From positions 26,616-90,615 of the forward strand of contig JAIYDD010000217.1 of the NCBI GenBank assembly GCA_027487675.1: a stretch of DNA of 64,000 nt, given 5' to 3'. Positions 60,611 through 64,000 of this stretch are shown one piece after another. The notes under the pieces are model-generated. The model saw nothing but the letters and a program-made list of their open reading frames with translations, did not search any database and had not been told where the DNA came from. Both the position numbers and the translations under genes were made by a program. Positions within the stretch are counted from its first letter, which is position 1. Each line of letters begins with the position of its first letter. The DNA is from Acetobacteraceae bacterium (GTDB lineage: Bacteria; Pseudomonadota; Alphaproteobacteria; Acetobacterales; Acetobacteraceae).

Positions 60611-61983
60611 AGCGCCGTGGCCTGTTCGCGGCGCTGGCCGGCGCCGCGCTGCTGCCCGCCTGCGCCGCCCCGCGCGGCCCGGTGGCGGAACCCCGCGCGG
60701 TCGCGCTGCCGGAGGCCTTCGCCGGGCGCGGCGGCGCTCTGCCGCCCGAGATGGCGCCGGGCTGGTGGCGGCTCGCCGGCTGCCCCATGCTCGATGAGCT
60801 CGTCGTCGCCGCGGAGGCCGGCAACCCGGGGCTTGCCGAGGCGACCGCGCGTCTCGCCGAGGCGCGCGCGCTGGAAGGTGGGGTCGGCCAGGCGTTCAGG
60901 CCGCAACCCGGGATCGGCGGCAGTCTCGGTCGCGAGAGCCAGAGCTGGAACGCCGCGCGACGCGAGCGCAACCAGCGCAGCACCGTCGCGACCGGTCGGG
61001 CCGAGGGGGCGGTGGAACTCGACATTGCCGGCCGCGCGGCGATGGAGGCGCGCCTCGCCGCCGCGGAGACCGCGCTCGCGACGGCCGATGCCGAGGCGGC
61101 GCGGCGCCTGCTCGCGGTGGAGCTGTTCCGCGCGCGCGTCGCGCTGGGCGAGGCGGGGCAGCGGGGCCGCGTCGCCGAGCGTGCCGTGACGCTGCACCGG
61201 CGCCTGCTCGCGCTGGCCGAGGACCGCGTGCGGCTCGGCCTCGCACCCGAGCTGGACGCCGCGCGCGCGGAGACGGCGTTGCGACGTGCCGAGGCGCGGC
61301 TGCCGGAGGCCGCGGCCGAGGCCGCGCGGGCGCGCGCGACGCTGGCTGCGCTGACCGGGCGCGCCGTGCTGGACGGCATGCCGCACGACGCGCCAGCCCT
61401 CGACCTGCGCGCCTTTCGCTTCGCCGAGGTGCCGGCGGAAGTCCTGCGCCGCCGGCCGGATGTCCAGGCGGCGGAGGCGGCGTTGGCGCGTGCCGGCGCG
61501 GCGCGGGATCTCGCTGCGGCGGATTTGGTGCCGCGGGTCACGCTGGCGGGGAACCTGGCCGTGGGGGCCGGGCTGATGGCGGGCGGGCTGACGACGGCGC
61601 TGGCGGCGCTCGGGCCGTCCGTGACGCTGCCGGTGCTCGACCGCGACATCCGGCTTGCGCGCGTTGCCGCCGCCGATGCGGTGGTCGAGGCGGCGCTTGC
61701 GCGACATGCGGGCCGCGTGACGGAGGGGGCTGCCGAGATCCGGCGGGGGCTGGCAGCGGTCGCTGCGGTGCGGGCCGAGGATGCGGCGCTCGGCCGCGCC
61801 CAGGACGCCGCACGCCGGGCCGGGCAGCGGGCGGAGGCGGCCTATCGGGCCGGCCTGGCAGACCTCTCGGCCACGCTCGATGCGGCGCTGGCCATCTCCG
61901 AGATCGACCTGGCGCGCCTCGCGGCTGGGCGTGCCGAGGGCGAGGCGGTCGCGGCGGTGCTGACGGCTGCGGCGGCGGGCTAG
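60607..61983 (+). CDS. Outer-membrane efflux lipoprotein (NodT/TolC family)
   Basis: A 458-residue outer-membrane factor. Lipobox LLPAC (lipid Cys at residue 19) follows a short signal peptide. Paired OEP domains show long Ala-rich helices with repeats such as LAEARALEGG and RRPDVQAAEAALARAGAARDLAAADLVPRVTLAGNL. It ends the operon; a hairpin at 61993 follows. With the fused permease, ATPase and adaptor it would form a tripartite export channel. Confidence 0.88.
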   Translation: MKRRGLFAALAGAALLPACAAPRGPVAEPRAVALPEAFAGRGGALPPEMAPGWWRLAGCPMLDELVVAAEAGNPGLAEATARLAEARALEGGVGQAFRPQPGIGGSLGRESQSWNAARRERNQRSTVATGRAEGAVELDIAGRAAMEARLAAAETALATADAEAARRLLAVELFRARVALGEAGQRGRVAERAVTLHRRLLALAEDRVRLGLAPELDAARAETALRRAEARLPEAAAEAARARATLAALTGRAVLDGMPHDAPALDLRAFRFAEVPAEVLRRRPDVQAAEAALARAGAARDLAAADLVPRVTLAGNLAVGAGLMAGGLTTALAALGPSVTLPVLDRDIRLARVAAADAVVEAALARHAGRVTEGAAEIRRGLAAVAAVRAEDAALGRAQDAARRAGQRAEAAYRAGLADLSATLDAALAISEIDLARLAAGRAEGEAVAAVLTAAAAG

Positions 61984-61992
61984 TGGTTCGAT

Positions 61993-62019
61993 CCCGACGC
62001 CTGGGTTTCAGGCGTCGGG
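61993..62019. terminator. Terminator hairpin after efflux operon
   Basis: CCCGACGCCTG and CAGGCGTCGGG form a perfect 11-bp stem with loop GGTTT, starting 10 bp after the stop of the outer-membrane factor gene. Confidence 0.7.
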
Positions 62020-62239
62020 TGACCCGGCGCGGGCGTTGGATGCCGCGGGGTGCGGAGCGGCGCTTCGCGGCGGCCCGCATGGGCAGTTGCAACACCTCTT
62101 CGGCGACGTGCTGGCCGGTGGGGGAAGGCCGCGCCGTTCGAGCTTGGCGGAGGTGGCTGCTGGCAGTCGGGCGGTCCGGCGCCGGAGCTCGCCCGAGGGG
62201 ACGCAATCCTGCGTCTGGCGGAAGGCGCCCGAAACGGCG

Positions 62240-62267
62240 AGCGCCCCGGCTTTGTGTCCGGGGCGCT
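62240..62267. terminator. Second terminator-like hairpin
   Basis: AGCGCCCCGG and CCGGGGCGCT pair over 10 bp around CTTTGTGT and are followed by TGTGT. It has the look of a GC-rich intrinsic terminator without a nearby gene end, perhaps a remnant of a lost gene. Confidence 0.5.
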
Positions 62268-62463
62268 TGTGTAGGAAATCGAGAGGGATGCGGGGACACG
62301 CATCGGCTTATGCCGAACAGTGCTGATGGGGCAGGAGAGGAGGTAGTCGGCTTCCAGCTTCCGAGCATCAGGCGCGCGCAATTTGCCGGCGCGGCGAAGG
62401 CGGCATGTCGTCGCTCGATGCGCCACCCAACACCCGCCGCTTTGGTGTAGTAAATTGTTTCAA

Positions 62464-62754
62464 TGGTAACGCTGCCTGGGGCGTGACCTGCGGCGGGTCG
62501 GCGCAGGCGCCGAGGGCGGCAAAGATGCGAGGCCAGAGGTCGCGCTGGCTCCAGCCGTTCCAGCGGTTGAAGACGGTCGTGTATGGCCCGTATTCCGGCG
62601 GCAGGGCGCGTCACCGGCAGCCGTCGCGCAAGCGCTGCACGATGCCGCTGATCACCCGCCGGTCGTCCACCCGCCGCGGTCCCGTGTGCACCATCGGCAG
62701 ACACAGCCCGATCGCCGCCCACTTCACATCGCTCAGCCAGAACAAGCGGGACAC
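62464..62754 (-). pseudogene. Broken IS5-family transposase fragment
   Basis: Reading from 62754 leftward the frame gives SRLFWLSDVKWAAIG, GPRRVDDRRVISGIVQ, RDGCR, then a TGA, then PPEYGPYTTVFNRWNGWS and LWPRIFAAL. This is the N-terminal domain of IS5-family (IS427-like) transposases, where the codon after the Arg is normally TGG for Trp; TGA suggests a point nonsense mutation. The catalytic DDE part is missing to the left. Thus it is inactive. It marks past transposition at the boundary to the AT-rich DNA. Confidence 0.7.
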
Positions 62755-62820
62755 GGTCCATCCCCCGCCGTTTGGCAGGGTGAATCATCGCGCCCCACCC
62801 ACATTACTTGGGTGCAGACG

Positions 62821-63807
62821 CTAGCCACACTTCTGCAGGCAAAATATGTTCGACCGCCAACCTGGACCAAGCTCTGCACCACCCACTTGGTCTTCACGAA
62901 CCTCAAGCACATCAACATTTGCATCTTTGGCAATTTTAAATACTATATCTTGCGCAAGAAGATGATATTCGATAGATTTGCCAGCAGCACGGCTCAGATA
63001 CGATTCGACATCAAACGCGTAAGAGTGGAAATATGTAGGAACTTGAAAAATTGCAACGCCGTTTCTACTGAGGCGGTTGAAACACTCTTGGAGGATGATC
63101 TTTATCACGGGTGGCGGGTTGTGCTGGAGCGTTCGGCGACTGAACCAAAAATCAAAACTTGACGCTGGCATAGCATTCTCTGGATGAGCTTTGAGCCATT
63201 TAATGTGCGGCATCCCGCGCCTCACTGCCTCGCTTCGGGCATACGCCAAGTGAGGCGTCGAGAAATCCACACCAAGTACCTGCGGGAAGAGGCGTGCGAG
63301 TTGCAATGTTGTCCGCCCACCGCCGCAACCGAACTCAACAGCCGTCCGCAGGTAATCTATATCAACACCAACTCGCTTTAGGGTACCAGCGACAAGAAAA
63401 CTATCATCGCGAGCAACAGAATCTAACTTCTGCCAAACCGTGTCGCCATCAGCTTTATCAATCTTTTCTCTAGGAACCCCAGGCCAGGAGGGCGCCTCGC
63501 CCCCCTCCCGCAACCAAAATCTCCGCACGACTGTGATCATTCGATGGATTTGCTCAGCCGAGGCCGACACCTCGACAGTGATTGGCGGCGCCGTCGAAGG
63601 CATTGCCAAACCACGCGAACTCACCGACGAGCCAAAAATTCGGGAAAACTCCGCAGACTGAAAAAAGAAATTTCTCAAAGACAGCATTGTCTTGTGATTT
63701 CTATAAATTTCTCGGACGACAGCTTCATTCTCTGGAGTTCTGCCGTAAACATAATGAAAAAACGCTCGGACGTCTTCTACATCTGGTCTTTGACTATCTG
63801 CCTTCAT
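62821..63807 (-). CDS. SAM-dependent methyltransferase with N-terminal helical domain
   Basis: A 328-residue class I methyltransferase. SAM motif I is VEFGCGGGRTTLQLARLFPQVLGVDFS (about residues 161-187), followed by FDFWFSRRTLQHNPP and RNGVAIFQVP. The first 55 residues (FFHYVYGRTPENEAVVREIY) resemble a domain often found in glycan-associated glycosyltransferases and methyltransferases of alphaproteobacteria. The gene is much more AT-rich than the rest of the window, which suggests horizontal acquisition. ATG 63807 is the only strong start seen. The substrate is unknown; a surface-glycan role is inferred. Confidence 0.75.
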   Translation of the reverse strand: MKADSQRPDVEDVRAFFHYVYGRTPENEAVVREIYRNHKTMLSLRNFFFQSAEFSRIFGSSVSSRGLAMPSTAPPITVEVSASAEQIHRMITVVRRFWLREGGEAPSWPGVPREKIDKADGDTVWQKLDSVARDDSFLVAGTLKRVGVDIDYLRTAVEFGCGGGRTTLQLARLFPQVLGVDFSTPHLAYARSEAVRRGMPHIKWLKAHPENAMPASSFDFWFSRRTLQHNPPPVIKIILQECFNRLSRNGVAIFQVPTYFHSYAFDVESYLSRAAGKSIEYHLLAQDIVFKIAKDANVDVLEVREDQVGGAELGPGWRSNIFCLQKCG

Positions 63808-64000
63808 GCGAAATCTCGTCCCTTATTCGCCGGACCCAAAAACGATGATGTTTCGGTCGACTAAGTCAGCACGAAAACGCGACTACCTTCCTTGCTACGT
63901 TCGCCGTGACAGTGGGCACCGCTTCATGCCGATGAATTGTAATGCAGCCTAGCACCAGGGACGTCCAAAGTGAATGCGGCAGAGATCTCCTTAAATGAGG
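63808..64000. other. AT-rich right end
   Basis: It lies upstream of the methyltransferase and should hold its promoter. Plus-strand short frames in this region look like chance. No further gene could be supported before the window ends. Confidence 0.4.

Larger units (their letters stand above)
61984..62463. other. 480-bp gap with two terminator-like hairpins
   Basis: It contains the hairpins at 61993-62019 and 62240-62267. Short open frames occur, but none resembles a known protein or has a good ribosome site. The right part adjoins the IS remnant and may be decayed mobile DNA. Confidence 0.4.

Noticed and set aside
61984..62000. GGTTCGATCCC resembling a tRNA T-loop
   Set aside because: No acceptor stem, anticodon arm or D arm can be folded around it; it is part of the terminator region.
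62025..62326. Short plus-strand frames after the efflux operon
   Set aside because: They are small, overlap each other in several frames, include a terminator hairpin and match no family known to me.

Overview
The window reads as chromosomal DNA of a very GC-rich alphaproteobacterium. Its gene content resembles Acetobacteraceae (a Roseomonas-like heterotroph): many periplasmic-binding-protein transporters (TRAP, tripartite tricarboxylate, ABC and DASS types), an EF-G of acetic-acid-bacterial type, compact operons with ATGA/GTGA overlaps, and GC-rich hairpin repeats between genes. The family assignment comes from general resemblance; no search was run.

Layout. 1-3.8 kb: a hypothetical cut by the left edge, a small DUF465-like protein, a DMT exporter, a cysteine-dioxygenase-like thiol dioxygenase, a secreted histidine phosphatase and a DoxX protein. 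3.9-10.6 kb: a complete TRAP transporter followed by an unusual soluble redox set (2Fe-2S/4Fe-4S protein, SdhA/FrdA-like flavoprotein, NuoF-like NADH-binding protein). 10.7-16.3 kb: a short HPF/RaiA protein, a DASS anion transporter, a TctC-TctB-TctA transporter and a MaoC-like protein. 16.3-20.0 kb: solitary fusA, a small hypothetical and a secreted metallophosphoesterase. 20.1-25.2 kb: a tight queuosine operon (queA-tgt-queF-queG-queC) ending in a glutamine amidotransferase. 25.3-26.9 kb: a cupin flanked by two inverted NQO1-like paralogues. 27.2-31.3 kb: an NMT1/ThiY-type ABC importer with a cytosine-deaminase-like amidohydrolase. 31.5-34.4 kb: a sugar-acid dehydrogenase set (idnD-like, 2-hydroxyacid dehydrogenase, denD-like).

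35.0-48.4 kb is a full nitrate-assimilation locus: nasT (ANTAR antiterminator), an RNA element with two A1/G4 hexaloop hairpins that matches the ANTAR target, nasS, the nrtA-nrtB-nrtC importer, a NirB-N-terminal-like FAD reductase, NirA nitrite reductase, a CysJ-like reductase carrying an Fe-S domain instead of flavodoxin, assimilatory nitrate reductase and siroheme synthase. In this model NasS senses nitrate/nitrite and releases NasT, NasT binds the leader hairpins, and the importer, both reductases, their electron donors and their cofactor enzyme are made together.

48.4-55.7 kb holds catabolic genes for hydroxy/sugar acids: two GntR-FCD regulators, an IPMDH/tartrate-dehydrogenase-like enzyme, two enolase-superfamily dehydratase-like proteins and two TctC-type binding proteins without permeases. 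56.0-62.0 kb is a TetR-controlled efflux operon: an MFS domain fused in frame to a DevC/FtsX-type ABC permease, then ATPase, HlyD-type adaptor and NodT-type outer-membrane lipoprotein. The right end (62.4-64 kb) carries a broken IS5-family transposase and then a visibly AT-richer methyltransferase, which looks like the edge of an acquired region.
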